Positions 16,834-26,865 of a DNA stretch of 64,000 nt are shown one piece after another; the stretch's first letter is position 1; each line of letters begins with the position of its first letter. The DNA is taken from NCBI RefSeq assembly GCF_021023085.1, contig NZ_PGCK01000005.1, positions 167,846 to 231,845 on the forward strand, written 5' to 3'. Source of the DNA: Methanooceanicella nereidis (GTDB lineage Archaea > Halobacteriota > Methanocellia > Methanocellales > Methanocellaceae). The notes under the pieces were generated by a model. The model had not been told where the DNA came from and ran no database searches. It saw nothing but the letters and a program-made list of their open reading frames with translations. The position numbers and the translations under genes are program-made.

Positions 16834-17987
16834 TTTCTTATTCGGTCATATATGTAATCCATACCAACGTTTAATAATATGTGAGCTTTTTTGGCCATAC
16901 TAAATGATGCCGGCCATTTTAGCTTCATCGATCTAAATGTTCTTTTGCTATCCTGCAGTACATAAGAATACGCTAGAACCTCGTTTTTTGTCGGCTCCGG
17001 CCATTTTGAAAAATCATCGAAATGCGATGGTATTTTTAATCCGGTCCATTTAGTGGTCATGATCAAAGAATTCTCTAAAGCCATTCTTGCGCAGGTTTCT
17101 ACGGATCTTTTTTGTAATTTTATCCAGTCGTCCTCTTTCAATCTTTTACAGAGCAGATCGACATCTAAGATCCAGCTTAACTTTACTTCCCTGCAATGGA
17201 TGAAGCCCATATGTAACGCAGAATATATCAGAGCATCGACAGTATTTAATGTCCGGAACTTCATATCTTTACTATCTATCAGATCAGACCTGTCATATAG
17301 CTGCTTAAAATCCATTTTACCTAAAATGGAATACGGGTGTAGATCCCAGTGTATCTCCACAGGACGACACTTCAGGTCGTTTTTATGGAGGAACTGTTCT
17401 TCATAGTACCAGTCCCGGGAAATATCATACCTCTTTTTCAAACAGTCATATCCAAGCCCTTCCATCGCGACTCTTGAACGCGGCATATCTTCAGGCTTTA
17501 TTAAGAGGTCGATATCATTGTATGACCTGGAAGCAGTCTGAGGATAGACCCCGTATGCCAGTCCCGGCCCTTTTAATACCAGGACGTCTATTCCTTCGCT
17601 TTCAAATCTGTGGAGAATATATTTTAGCTGGCCTTCGACCTGTAATGATATTGCGGCACTATTCATGTATTTTAATCTTATATTATCCATTATGGTTTTA
17701 GACGGAAGATAAAGCGAGGGCATTTCCTTTAGTTTCCAGTAAATGAAGGGCGTTATCCTTTGTTCATCCAGTAATGACAGAAAAGAATACCATTGTTCTA
17801 ATGGCACATCGGGAGCCTCAACCGGCTCGTTTTGAAGGATCGATATAACATAATTTAGCAGTTCATCGGAGACATTTAGAATTTCATTTCTTTTTATGCC
17901 GTAAAGCGTGAACTTTTCATGTATCGCCTTAATATCATCTAGTTTTGTAGGATAAGAGTCGATCATTCCAGGCGTGTAATCTTCCAT
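16830..17987 (-). CDS. Nucleotidyltransferase family protein (paralog)
   Basis: A 385-residue paralog of the protein at 4229-5458, of the same PF14907-type family. It has VLVLKGPGLAYGVYP then NDIDLLIKPEDMP near residues 150-165; the NDIDLL acidic pair matches the metal site. The EIHWDLHPYS segment and the KWPEPTKNEVLAYSY region are shared with the paralog. It is separated from the RiPP cassette by the exporter and GT-C genes. It may have arisen by duplication within the locus and may modify a second substrate. The stop codon overlaps the GTG of a tiny membrane-protein gene. Confidence 0.78.
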   Translation of the reverse strand: MEDYTPGMIDSYPTKLDDIKAIHEKFTLYGIKRNEILNVSDELLNYVISILQNEPVEAPDVPLEQWYSFLSLLDEQRITPFIYWKLKEMPSLYLPSKTIMDNIRLKYMNSAAISLQVEGQLKYILHRFESEGIDVLVLKGPGLAYGVYPQTASRSYNDIDLLIKPEDMPRSRVAMEGLGYDCLKKRYDISRDWYYEEQFLHKNDLKCRPVEIHWDLHPYSILGKMDFKQLYDRSDLIDSKDMKFRTLNTVDALIYSALHMGFIHCREVKLSWILDVDLLCKRLKEDDWIKLQKRSVETCARMALENSLIMTTKWTGLKIPSHFDDFSKWPEPTKNEVLAYSYVLQDSKRTFRSMKLKWPASFSMAKKAHILLNVGMDYIYDRIRK

Positions 17988-18067
17988 TATGAATTATTTG
18001 GTGATGTCCCGTATATTTAAAACATTATGGTCCTAAAATAAGAAAAGTTGATAGAAGCATATTGTGA

Positions 18068-19117
18068 TCATGATTGAATATTGTTTTTCATGTAATCCTC
18101 TACAAATCCTATCATATATTCGTTCACGTCGATCTTTTCACTTAACATTATTTCCTTCTTACTTTTCCACATATCTTTTATATCAGGCATTGTGAGTAAT
18201 TCATCGATCTTTTTACCGGCTTCATTTTGATCATTAAAACTGTAGAGAAGCCCGTATCTTTGTTCCAGTTCATTCAGGTATCCTAATTTGCCTTTCAGCG
18301 ATGATATGTATATGGAAGGAGTGCCCAGCACTGCGGCTTCGGCTGCCATAGTGGCGCCTTCTCCGATGTACAAGGCCGCATAGTATAGCAGGTCGTGTAT
18401 TTTTTCTGGCGAGATATTTACCCGATATTTTTTTAATGAATTGTCAAGAGGGCCTTCGGAGGATAACAGGACTTTACCGTGTTTTTCCAGTTCTATAATT
18501 AATTTTTGTATATCGCGTATCCCATGCTGTCCGATATCGTGGCTTGATCTCCAGGAGACAGACCTTATGATAAAATATTTTTCATCCTTTTTCAATCCGG
18601 TTTCTTCGAGCGTCTTAATGTCAGGGGTAAAGTGATCCGGATGGAGATACGCCAGTTCCTTGTAACCGTCATATCTTACCTGCTTTTTACCGAGATCCTG
18701 CATAAAGCATGCGGGAGTGTAAATTTTGTTCACGAAAGGCATGTATAGTATTCTCTGCTCTTTGCTGTGTTCGGTATCGAGGAAATTGACCGACCTTTTT
18801 TTTAGTAAGAATGAAACATGAGGTGCGCGAATTGAGCTTAGTCCGAGGAGAAGGTCCGGGTTAAAACCTCTTACGGCTTTATACATCTTTAGGTCCAGTA
18901 CCGGTATGTTGAATGATTTTCCGGGTAAACTATCGCCGTAGCTGCCTAGTTCGACATATTCGAGGCCATATCGATCCAGTAATTCCAGGGAAACGTCTTT
19001 TTTTGACGCTGTAATTAATATTTTGTGTCCTCTCTCCCTCATCAGCCTGATGAAATCTTTAAAGAAATGGACGTCAGCCGGGTGGTTTATGTCTACGACG
19101 ATCTTTATGAAGTTCAT
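18068..19117 (-). CDS. DUF354 family protein (GT-B-like)
   Basis: A 349-residue member of DUF354 (PF04007). It begins with IVVDINHPADVHFFKDFIR, the family's hallmark N terminus, and has SVSWRSSHDIGQHG and a late GEGATMAAEAAVLGTPS segment. The last resembles the nucleotide-binding part of GT-B enzymes and UDP-GlcNAc 2-epimerases. Function is not established. In archaea the family is common in surface-glycan loci. It shares much of its length with a second copy at 26866-27957, in which GDSQTMTTEAAVLGTPA replaces the matching segment. The gene stands alone between the nucleotidyltransferase and a small membrane protein gene, all on the - strand. Confidence 0.82.
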   Translation of the reverse strand: MNFIKIVVDINHPADVHFFKDFIRLMRERGHKILITASKKDVSLELLDRYGLEYVELGSYGDSLPGKSFNIPVLDLKMYKAVRGFNPDLLLGLSSIRAPHVSFLLKKRSVNFLDTEHSKEQRILYMPFVNKIYTPACFMQDLGKKQVRYDGYKELAYLHPDHFTPDIKTLEETGLKKDEKYFIIRSVSWRSSHDIGQHGIRDIQKLIIELEKHGKVLLSSEGPLDNSLKKYRVNISPEKIHDLLYYAALYIGEGATMAAEAAVLGTPSIYISSLKGKLGYLNELEQRYGLLYSFNDQNEAGKKIDELLTMPDIKDMWKSKKEIMLSEKIDVNEYMIGFVEDYMKNNIQS

Positions 19118-19234
19118 CTCCCTGGTAGAATATTGTTAGAATGAATAGATATTAAAAACACGCTCTTAAACCTTTAGGTGAAACTGCAAGATCTAACAAT
19201 GAAAAAGAAGGAACAGGGATCATTGATCCCTACT

Positions 19235-19534
19235 TCATGTATCTTTGATTATATACCACATATTTTTGACAGCTTTCGTTATAACGCCCAATGTTAACAT
19301 TATCAATATGTCAAGGCTTATGAGTAGAATGATACCCATCGCGATACACCCGGAGATGTATAAGATCTCATCGTGAAAGATCCTCCCGGAAGTGACATGG
19401 TATGTATATGAAAATATCTGGATGTTCCCTCCCAGGATATAGTATGGAATATGATCCATATCGACCATCATGCCGGCAAAGCCGCATATTAATGCGGTAC
19501 GCAATGCAGGGTGTATTTTTTTAGATAATTCCAT
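19235..19534 (-). CDS. Small membrane protein, YdjM-type hydrolase relative
   Basis: A 99-residue protein with about three hydrophobic segments and the motif MVDMDHIPYY near residue 25. That Asp-x-Asp-His pattern resembles the metal-binding motif of the YdjM/membrane-bound hydrolase family (PF04307). A larger protein with related motifs is encoded at 34411-34980. The length is short for the family, so it may be a truncated or minimal member. It is divergent from the dehydrogenase gene at 19830, across a 295-base A/T-rich promoter region in which I see no other gene. Confidence 0.55.
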   Translation of the reverse strand: MELSKKIHPALRTALICGFAGMMVDMDHIPYYILGGNIQIFSYTYHVTSGRIFHDEILYISGCIAMGIILLISLDILIMLTLGVITKAVKNMWYIIKDT

Positions 19535-19829
19535 TTATACTCCTTGATTAATCAATAATTTCCGGATATTTAATATCGTTTGAAAGAAATTATGCGAATA
19601 TAAGAAAAATATCGATAATTGTTTATTTATTTGTTTTCTATGAAATATTAAATTAAAAATTACTAATTTCAAAAAGATATTCCGAATAAATTTTTCCTTA
19701 TGACGATATAGACATCATAAGATCCGATCATATTAATAGGAAAGATTTAATTTAATTAATGTCTTAAGGAATTACAAAATTAAAACAATAAAAATTATTT
19801 AATATTCTGTTATTGAATTAGCATTAAAA

Positions 19830-21257
19830 ATGGGTATTAGTATGAGTGAGAAATTAAAAAGCATTCTTGATAAGAAAGGCCCGATTAGAAAAATAGGCGT
19901 AATAGGCATGGGTTATGTTGGTATCCCGGCCGCTGTGCTCTTTGCTGACTCTGATAAGTTTGATCTCGTATATGGTTTTCAGCGTGATTCAAAGACTTCA
20001 GGTTATAAGATCGACATGCTGAACCGCGGCGAAAGCCCTCTTAAGGGAGAGGAACCGGGCTTAGAGGATTTTATCAAGAAAGTCGTTCAGGCCAATAAGT
20101 TCAGGTGTACTTCTGATTTCTCGAAGATCTCTGAGTGTGACGCTGTCACTCTCGCCATACAGACCCCGTTCAAAGACCCTAAGGACCTTATTCCTGATTT
20201 TAGCGCTCTCATAGAAGGTATACGGCTTGTAGGACAGAATATGTCTGAAGGCACTTTAGTCGTGCTGGAATCGACCATAACCCCGGGCACAACTAACGGG
20301 ATGGCAAGGCAGATCTTAGAAGAAGAATCCGGTATGAAGGCCGGAGAAGATTTTGCTCTCGCCCATGCTCCTGAAAGGGTGATGGTCGGCAGGTTATTAC
20401 AGAACATCAGGGAACATGACCGCTGTGTAGGCGGGATTGATGATGTCAGTACGCAAAGGGCAGTTGAACTCTACTCGCCGGTCCTCACAAAAGGAAAGAT
20501 TATACCCATGACAGCGACAGCTGCAGAAGTGACGAAGACCGCGGAGAATACTTTTAGAGACTTGCAGATAGCTGCAGCAAATCAGCTTGCTTTATATTGT
20601 GAAGCGATGGGTATCAACTTCTATGATGTAAGAGCAGGTATTGACAGTCTAAAAGGAGAAGGGATTACCAGAGCAATATTATGGCCTGGTGCTGGGGTAG
20701 GCGGTCACTGCTTGACGAAGGATACATATCATCTGGAGAGAGGCATAAAAACTCTGGAAGGAAAGCTCGATTATCCGGAAGGTAAAGAATCGATTTTTGT
20801 ATTAGCTAGGCAGGTAAATGACTTTATGCCGAGGCATATGTTTAACCTGACATTAGATGCACTGGCAAGCGTTGGAAAGAAAACTTGTGATTCTAAGGTG
20901 GCAATACTCGGATGGGCGTTCTTAAAGAACTCTGATGATGCAAGAAATACTCCGGCAGAATTATATAGGGATTTAATGTTAGAAGCCGGTATACTTGTAG
21001 ATGTGCATGATCCGTACGTGTTGGATTATCCGGGCGTGGAAATCGGCCACGATATTAACAGTATACTAAAGAATGCCGATGTTATAGCAATATTTGCAGG
21101 TCATGATGCATATGTGGAATATAGCCCAGAATTCATAAAAGGATTGTCTGGCCAAGAACATCCAGTAATAGTGGATGGGAGAAATATTATTGAGCCTGAT
21201 GCATTTATTAAAGCAGGATTTATCTATAAAGGCATAGGTAGAGGAGACAAAAACTAG
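19830..21257 (+). CDS. UDP-N-acetylhexosamine 6-dehydrogenase (WecC/WbpA type)
   Basis: A 475-residue nucleotide-sugar dehydrogenase. Rossmann motif GVIGMGYVGIPAA lies near residues 22-34, the central ESTITPGTT near 148, and the catalytic Cys in GGHCLTKDTYHL near 290. The C-terminal UDP-binding domain includes ILGWAFLKNSDDARNTP. It oxidises the C6 of UDP-ManNAc or UDP-GlcNAc to the uronic acid in two NAD-dependent steps. WecB follows 34 bases downstream, which fits UDP-ManNAcA. The acetamido-sugar trio at 29540-32352 would instead need UDP-GlcNAcA. I cannot decide between these. ATG 19830 and ATG 19842 are both possible starts; no clear ribosome-binding site is visible. Confidence 0.88.
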   Translation: MGISMSEKLKSILDKKGPIRKIGVIGMGYVGIPAAVLFADSDKFDLVYGFQRDSKTSGYKIDMLNRGESPLKGEEPGLEDFIKKVVQANKFRCTSDFSKISECDAVTLAIQTPFKDPKDLIPDFSALIEGIRLVGQNMSEGTLVVLESTITPGTTNGMARQILEEESGMKAGEDFALAHAPERVMVGRLLQNIREHDRCVGGIDDVSTQRAVELYSPVLTKGKIIPMTATAAEVTKTAENTFRDLQIAAANQLALYCEAMGINFYDVRAGIDSLKGEGITRAILWPGAGVGGHCLTKDTYHLERGIKTLEGKLDYPEGKESIFVLARQVNDFMPRHMFNLTLDALASVGKKTCDSKVAILGWAFLKNSDDARNTPAELYRDLMLEAGILVDVHDPYVLDYPGVEIGHDINSILKNADVIAIFAGHDAYVEYSPEFIKGLSGQEHPVIVDGRNIIEPDAFIKAGFIYKGIGRGDKN

Positions 21258-21291
21258 TACGTAATAAAATGAAGCAAGAGTCAGGATATTT

Positions 21292-22359
21292 ATGAAAATT
21301 GTAACAGTGGTAGGTGCTCGTCCACAATTCATTAAATGTGCTCCAGTATCCAGAGAAATACGTAAGGAGCACATGGAGATATTGGTACATACAGGTCAGC
21401 ATTATGATCATGATATGTCTGATATCTTTTTTGAGGAACTGGGAATACCCAAGCCAGATTATAACTTAGGAGTTGGATCTGCGTCCCATGGAAAACAGAC
21501 AGGAGAAATGCTTGCAGGTATTGAAACCATACTTATAAAGGAAAAACCAGACATTGTGCTAGTTTATGGAGATACAAATTCAACGATTGCTGGAGCCTTA
21601 GCCGCATCAAAGTTACAAATAAAAATTGTCCATGTTGAAGCGGGATTACGCAGTTTCGATAGAACTATGCCTGAAGAGATTAATAGAGTGGTAACTGATC
21701 ATCTTTCTGATATATTATTTTGCCCTACGAAAACATCAGAACAGAATTTATTAAATGAAGGAATAATAAATGGGGTTCACTATATTGGAGATGTAATGGT
21801 TGATGCATTAGCATACAATTTATCACTGGCAAATGAAAAATCGAAAATAATATCTAAGTTAAACATAGAGAATGGAAAATATTTGGTTGTTACAATTCAT
21901 CGTCCAAACAATACTGATGAAAAAAGCAATTTAGTATCGATTATTGAATCATTAATTGAAGCAAATAAGAAAGTAATATTTCCAGTACATCCCAGAACGA
22001 AGAAATATTTAATCAATTATGGGTTATTTGAACATATACAAAAACAAAAAAATATTGAACTTATCGAACCACTAGGTTATTTAGATATGCTACAGTTAAT
22101 GGCTAATTCGGATAAAATAATAACCGATTCTGGCGGAATTCAAAAGGAAGCATATATGTTAAAAATACCATGTATTACTATTAGAGATAAAACAGAATGG
22201 ATTGAAACTCTGGATGATAACTGGAATATTTTAACAGGGTCGAATAAGAATAGAATAATTGAAGCAATAAAGGATATTAAAAGACCAAAATCGAATAAGA
22301 ATATATTCGGGGATGTTGGTGTAAGTAAAAAGATAAGAAATTTAATAAAGACATCATAG
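21292..22359 (+). CDS. wecB: UDP-N-acetylglucosamine 2-epimerase
   Basis: A 355-residue enzyme matching WecB throughout: VVGARPQFIK at the start, HTGQHYDHDMSD near residue 39, VYGDTNST near 95, HVEAGLRSFDRTMPEE near 117, GDVMVD near 172, TIHRPNNTD near 207 and SGGIQKEAY near 290. It converts UDP-GlcNAc to UDP-ManNAc in the cytoplasm. A 2-epimerase of this type also acts on diacetamido-uronic acids, which would fit the nearby biosynthetic trio. Codon choice becomes clearly A/T rich toward the 3' end compared with the preceding gene. The stop codon is 21 bases before the flippase start I propose. Confidence 0.93.
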   Translation: MKIVTVVGARPQFIKCAPVSREIRKEHMEILVHTGQHYDHDMSDIFFEELGIPKPDYNLGVGSASHGKQTGEMLAGIETILIKEKPDIVLVYGDTNSTIAGALAASKLQIKIVHVEAGLRSFDRTMPEEINRVVTDHLSDILFCPTKTSEQNLLNEGIINGVHYIGDVMVDALAYNLSLANEKSKIISKLNIENGKYLVVTIHRPNNTDEKSNLVSIIESLIEANKKVIFPVHPRTKKYLINYGLFEHIQKQKNIELIEPLGYLDMLQLMANSDKIITDSGGIQKEAYMLKIPCITIRDKTEWIETLDDNWNILTGSNKNRIIEAIKDIKRPKSNKNIFGDVGVSKKIRNLIKTS

Positions 22360-22380
22360 GACTATTTAGGAGCAATTAAT

Positions 22381-23676
22381 ATAATAAACGGAATAAAGTT
22401 TAATAGAACGGTAATAGATATTCAATGGGCATTTATAAGTATAGCAATTTCTTCCTTAGTTCATTTTTTATTACGGATAATTATTGGTAAAGATTTAGGA
22501 GTAGATGGTTTAGGAGTATATACCCTTATATTTACTATATATTTATTCGGTATGCAATTCGCTAATTTTGGTATCGGTGCTGCAATAACTAAATATGTTG
22601 CAGAAAAAAATGAAGATATTAGTAGTATAACGCGGTTTGTTTCTTATGGAATAATAAGTTCAGTTTTAGTTGGAACTATAATTTCAATAATATTATTTTT
22701 CTTATCCCCATTTATTTCTTTATATATATTTCATGATAGTAATGTAGAAATATTATTAAAAATAACTGCCCTATGTTTTCCGTTCATTGCAGTACAAAAA
22801 GCTGTATTAGGTGGATTAAATGGTTTACGCAAGATGAAATACTATGCGTTTCTAAATATCATTCTGAATGTTTTAACAATAATTGTATCTATAATTTTAG
22901 TAATTATACTAAACATGGGGATCATTGGTGCTGTAATAGGATTTGTAATTCCTACAGTAATATCAGGCATATTATCATTTATTACTATAAAAGAATACTT
23001 TATTATCCCTAATCAACTATTTAATGAAACTTTTATAATAATAACTTCTTTTGGATTCTATGTAATGCTTGGTAATTCCATATCTATGATAAATACACAA
23101 ATTAATACATTGCTATTAGGTTTTTACTTAAATACTTTCGAAGTAGGACTCTTTGCCGTCGCCACTACATTAATACAGGGTATGTTATTAATTCCTAGTT
23201 CCATACAAATAATTTCGGGACCTTCGTTTTCTCGTTTAAATAGTAAAAAGGAATATACATCTTTAAAACTAGTCACAAAAAAATGTATTATTTATACGTT
23301 TATTGTAATGTTTATTATTTCAATAATATTTATTATTGTAGGTAATCAGTTAATACCACTTTTATTCACTGAAGATTATAAAGCAGCTTACATCCCACTA
23401 GTAATCATGATTATAGGATATTTAATATATTCACCTTTTGTATCAATAGGGTCAATATTTGCAAATATTGGTCAAGTAAAACTTTCTTTTAAAATTAATT
23501 TAATATCTACATTCATAACAGTAATATTAAATTTAATTATGATACCCACATATGGCATAATTGGCGCAGCTATTGCAACTACAATTTCATTAATAATAAC
23601 AACAATAATAAACCTAGCTATAATAAAAATTTATATAAATAAATGGACTTTAAAAATAGTTACAAAACCAAATTAA
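22381..23676 (+). CDS. Polysaccharide flippase (Wzx/MATE-like)
   Basis: About 431 residues with 12-14 membrane spans, typical of Wzx/oligosaccharide flippases. GKDLGVDGLGVYTLIFTIYL is the first loop-plus-span region, followed by FGIGAAITKYVAEK. It would move lipid-linked sugar units across the membrane. The first ATG is at 22552, but 57 codons upstream of it are open and encode a first span and the family's conserved loop. No ATG, GTG or TTG exists in that stretch. AGGAG at 22368-22372 is well placed for ATA 22381 (or 22384). I therefore propose an AUA start; a sequence error is the alternative. The gene is very A/T rich. Confidence 0.8.
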   Translation: MINGIKFNRTVIDIQWAFISIAISSLVHFLLRIIIGKDLGVDGLGVYTLIFTIYLFGMQFANFGIGAAITKYVAEKNEDISSITRFVSYGIISSVLVGTIISIILFFLSPFISLYIFHDSNVEILLKITALCFPFIAVQKAVLGGLNGLRKMKYYAFLNIILNVLTIIVSIILVIILNMGIIGAVIGFVIPTVISGILSFITIKEYFIIPNQLFNETFIIITSFGFYVMLGNSISMINTQINTLLLGFYLNTFEVGLFAVATTLIQGMLLIPSSIQIISGPSFSRLNSKKEYTSLKLVTKKCIIYTFIVMFIISIIFIIVGNQLIPLLFTEDYKAAYIPLVIMIIGYLIYSPFVSIGSIFANIGQVKLSFKINLISTFITVILNLIMIPTYGIIGAAIATTISLIITTIINLAIIKIYINKWTLKIVTKPN

Positions 23677-23930
23677 ATTTAAACTTATATTTATTTATCT
23701 AAAATATTTTTCATCATAATCATTAACTTTATAAGCAAATTGCGAGTATCAACGTATTTATTAATCATATGGATTAAATAAGTTTGCTTGGAATTTAACG
23801 AAATATTAACACAGTTTATTATAGAAAACCAAATACATTTAAATATCCCAATAGTAGTTTTTATACATGCAAATTTATATAAAAATAGCAATTATCATCA
23901 TATATAACATCGTTATAAAAATCTAGTATA
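23677..23930. other. A/T-rich gap between convergent genes
   Basis: Between the flippase and the membrane protein gene. It is very A/T rich, with no RNA gene or clear hairpin, and the frames within it are short. Nothing supportable was found. Confidence 0.6.
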
Positions 23931-25613
23931 TTAATTAATATAATATATTGATATACAATTATCCATATATAACTTATTCTGGTTTTTACAATTATTTATC
24001 TCATTCAAGTGTGGCATCATAAGAGACCTAGCTGTTGTAACATGAACAGGTAATCCCCTCTGCATCGTAGAGTGATCAATTATCGCGTAATTATCGTGAA
24101 ATATATTTATAGTATCAACATTATCGCCAATTAGTACTGAATAACTATATGGACTTAAATCTTTATATTGCAATGCTAACTTCTCACTCTTTGATTCATG
24201 TTGCAAATATAGACCAAGGATATTAAAATCTACAATAATATCATTAGATTTATCCGAATAATTATATAGCCAATAAAAACTAACTTCTGTATCCATATAT
24301 TTAGTAAGAGATGTTGCACCAGCCTCGTTTGTTAACACTAAGGAAATAGTTACTAGAATACTAAGTAGGATCATTATGACGGTAATAATAATTAATATAT
24401 ATTGTTTATATGATTTTTGATTTTTTATAATATAAGTATATAAACTAAGACCAAATATTGGGAAAAATAATAAAACTTGAGGAAACGAAACAGAATTTGA
24501 CTTATAATAAAGGAAAGTAAAGATAACTGTGGATATGAGAATAGATAAAGCGAAAAATAAATTGTCCTTGTGACGTACTACATTATTATTCCTGTATATA
24601 TACAAATAAAAAAATATAGAAGTTATTAATAAAAATGTGGATAATGCGTATAAAGATAACAAACTTATAAAATAAACTTTTCCATATAGTAAACTTTTAT
24701 AATTATAACTATAAGGTACATAGAAAGATTTACCACCAAACAATTTTGTAATAGCGTTTACAAAATAATCTTCTAAGCTAGAATCACTTATATATCCAGA
24801 TATATACTCCGATTGCCATAAATGTGAGAAAGTAAATACTACTACAGTAGCTAATAATAGTATTGATAAAAGTGTTATTACATTATATTTATGAAAATAT
24901 AAAAATTTGTTATATTTATTTAAAAAATTAAATTTTTTTGTTAAATAATATAATAAATATATAAAAAATAAAGTAAAAATATAAAGAAATATAATCATAA
25001 ACATCGAATGCCAATAATGTACTAAACTAATAAGACTTATTAATATAATAATATAATTGGATTTTCTATTGATCATATTCAGGTTATTTTTTATTGAAAT
25101 AAATATGATAATTACTAATAACAGTGAGGGAACAGCGACGTAGAATGATCCATAAGATCTTGTAGATATTAGGTATAATACCATATAAATAGATAATAAA
25201 AAAAATATAACTTTATTATTGGTATTAATATATTTTTTAATCATAGCAATGTATGCAATTGGAATAAACAATACCCCTAGAGGTAAAGCAATTAAATAAA
25301 ATGTAGGTAGCCCTGTAACATAGTGTAAAGTCAGAAATAAAGTTATAAAACAAGGAAAGTACGATTCTGTTTCGATTATTTGTTGAACCCTTAATGGTAA
25401 TCCAAAATCGCCATTTACGTTATGCGATATAAGTGGTATTAACATAATGTTATCTAAACGAATATGATTATTAATATACAGTTCATTAAACCCAACAAAA
25501 ATACCCTCAAATCGTTCGATGTAAATTTCATTACTTGAGAAATATAGCATAACATAAGAAATTGTAATAAAAATTGTTATTAATAATATTTTTAATAATC
25601 TATTATTTTTCAT
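23931..25613 (-). CDS. Polytopic membrane protein, Wzy-like candidate
   Basis: A 560-residue protein with about 12 spans and little sequence I recognise. It has an N-terminal span (LLITIFITISYVMLYF), a large loop near residues 40-90 (LPLRVQQIIETESYFP), spans through about residue 430, and a soluble tail. The loop after span one and the position in a glycan operon suggest a polymerase or GT-C transferase. I cannot assign either. It is the last gene of the - strand glycan operon, 62 bases after the GT4 gene. Composition is strikingly A/T rich, unlike the genes at 28-32 kb in the same operon, which points to foreign origin. Confidence 0.6.
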   Translation of the reverse strand: MKNNRLLKILLITIFITISYVMLYFSSNEIYIERFEGIFVGFNELYINNHIRLDNIMLIPLISHNVNGDFGLPLRVQQIIETESYFPCFITLFLTLHYVTGLPTFYLIALPLGVLFIPIAYIAMIKKYINTNNKVIFFLLSIYMVLYLISTRSYGSFYVAVPSLLLVIIIFISIKNNLNMINRKSNYIIILISLISLVHYWHSMFMIIFLYIFTLFFIYLLYYLTKKFNFLNKYNKFLYFHKYNVITLLSILLLATVVVFTFSHLWQSEYISGYISDSSLEDYFVNAITKLFGGKSFYVPYSYNYKSLLYGKVYFISLLSLYALSTFLLITSIFFYLYIYRNNNVVRHKDNLFFALSILISTVIFTFLYYKSNSVSFPQVLLFFPIFGLSLYTYIIKNQKSYKQYILIIITVIMILLSILVTISLVLTNEAGATSLTKYMDTEVSFYWLYNYSDKSNDIIVDFNILGLYLQHESKSEKLALQYKDLSPYSYSVLIGDNVDTINIFHDNYAIIDHSTMQRGLPVHVTTARSLMMPHLNEINNCKNQNKLYMDNCISIYYIN

Positions 25614-25675
25614 TAAATATCAAGTTCCCATCTGAAGTAAATAATTGATATTACATTTTAGTATTATATTTTGAG

Positions 25676-26839
25676 CTATATCAACTCATCATAATTGTTA
25701 AGAATGTCATCTACTATTGTATGCCATAAATACTCTTCAGAATACTTCAATATGTACTCATAATCCCAATTCTCATTGATAGCATTTAAAATTTTTTCCG
25801 CAAGATCTTCTGAATTACCAGGTATAGCCAGTAGACCAGTTTTACCTTCTTTAATCACTTCTTCACTACCACCATTTATAGTAGCGACAACAGGTTTACC
25901 GCAAGCCATAGCTTCTACCTGAACTACTCCAAAGCTTTCGCTTAGACTAGGTAACACAAATAAATCACAAGCATTCATCCAATAATTCAATTTATAATCT
26001 TCTATAAAACCAACCAATCTAACATTGTCTCGTAAATTAAAATCATTGATCATTTTTTGTAATTTGTTTTTCTGCGGACCATGGCCCCCAATATAGCAAA
26101 TAACATCCGGTTTATAGTTTCTAATAATATTTATCGATTCTATTAAAAAGTTAAACCCCTTTCTATCAATTAATACTCCTAAAGAAAATATAATAAATTT
26201 ATCTGTAGGAATGTTTAATATATTTCTTGCATAGTTTTTATCAATATGTTTAAGATGGTTACAATTAAAGCCATTTTTTATATATTTTACATTATTATTA
26301 TATCTCTTTAACAGTGGAATATCTTTTTTATTAACCCTAAATATTAAATCTGCATTCTTCCATATATCGTAAATAATACTGTTAAGAGAATTATACTCTC
26401 TTAAAAACCATTCCTTATTCTCATGTATTGTCAATACAAATGGTACATTATACCTATTTTTTAATTTAGAGCCAACATATCCAGCAGATATAGTAAAATG
26501 AGAATGAACTATATTAAAATCTATATTATTTTTTAATATAGACTTTTCGACTACCTCATAATGTTTTTCAATTAAATATGGCATAGAAAGTTGTACAGGA
26601 AGATAAAAGAAGGGAGTTGGTATTACTTCTACATTATCCGGTATATTTAATAGATTAATCTTTGAGCTTTTATTAAATGGTTTTAAATGATTCACCGGAA
26701 TATAGTTAGATAATTCTGCGAAAGAATTAATTCTAACTAAAACATATACTTTGTTAAACTTTTTTGCAATAATTTCTATTGGATATTTAATAAAGTTAGC
26801 ATATGAGTGAGATATTACTAGTAAATTTTTTTGCGACAT
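25676..26839 (-). CDS. Glycosyltransferase family 4
   Basis: A 387-residue GT-B enzyme. The N-terminal half has VHSHFTISAGYVGSKL near residue 110 and FVLTIHENKE. The C-terminal half has the family E-x7-E signature in SESFGVVQVEAMACGKPVVA near residue 300, followed by GGSEEVI. These are retaining transferases that add a sugar from a nucleotide donor to a lipid-linked glycan on the cytoplasmic side. Donor and acceptor are unknown. It lies 26 bases after DUF354 and 62 before the polytopic protein gene, in one operon. The sequence is A/T rich. Confidence 0.88.
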   Translation of the reverse strand: MSQKNLLVISHSYANFIKYPIEIIAKKFNKVYVLVRINSFAELSNYIPVNHLKPFNKSSKINLLNIPDNVEVIPTPFFYLPVQLSMPYLIEKHYEVVEKSILKNNIDFNIVHSHFTISAGYVGSKLKNRYNVPFVLTIHENKEWFLREYNSLNSIIYDIWKNADLIFRVNKKDIPLLKRYNNNVKYIKNGFNCNHLKHIDKNYARNILNIPTDKFIIFSLGVLIDRKGFNFLIESINIIRNYKPDVICYIGGHGPQKNKLQKMINDFNLRDNVRLVGFIEDYKLNYWMNACDLFVLPSLSESFGVVQVEAMACGKPVVATINGGSEEVIKEGKTGLLAIPGNSEDLAEKILNAINENWDYEYILKYSEEYLWHTIVDDILNNYDELI

Positions 26840-26865
26840 TATAACACCGATTTAATATATGCAAG

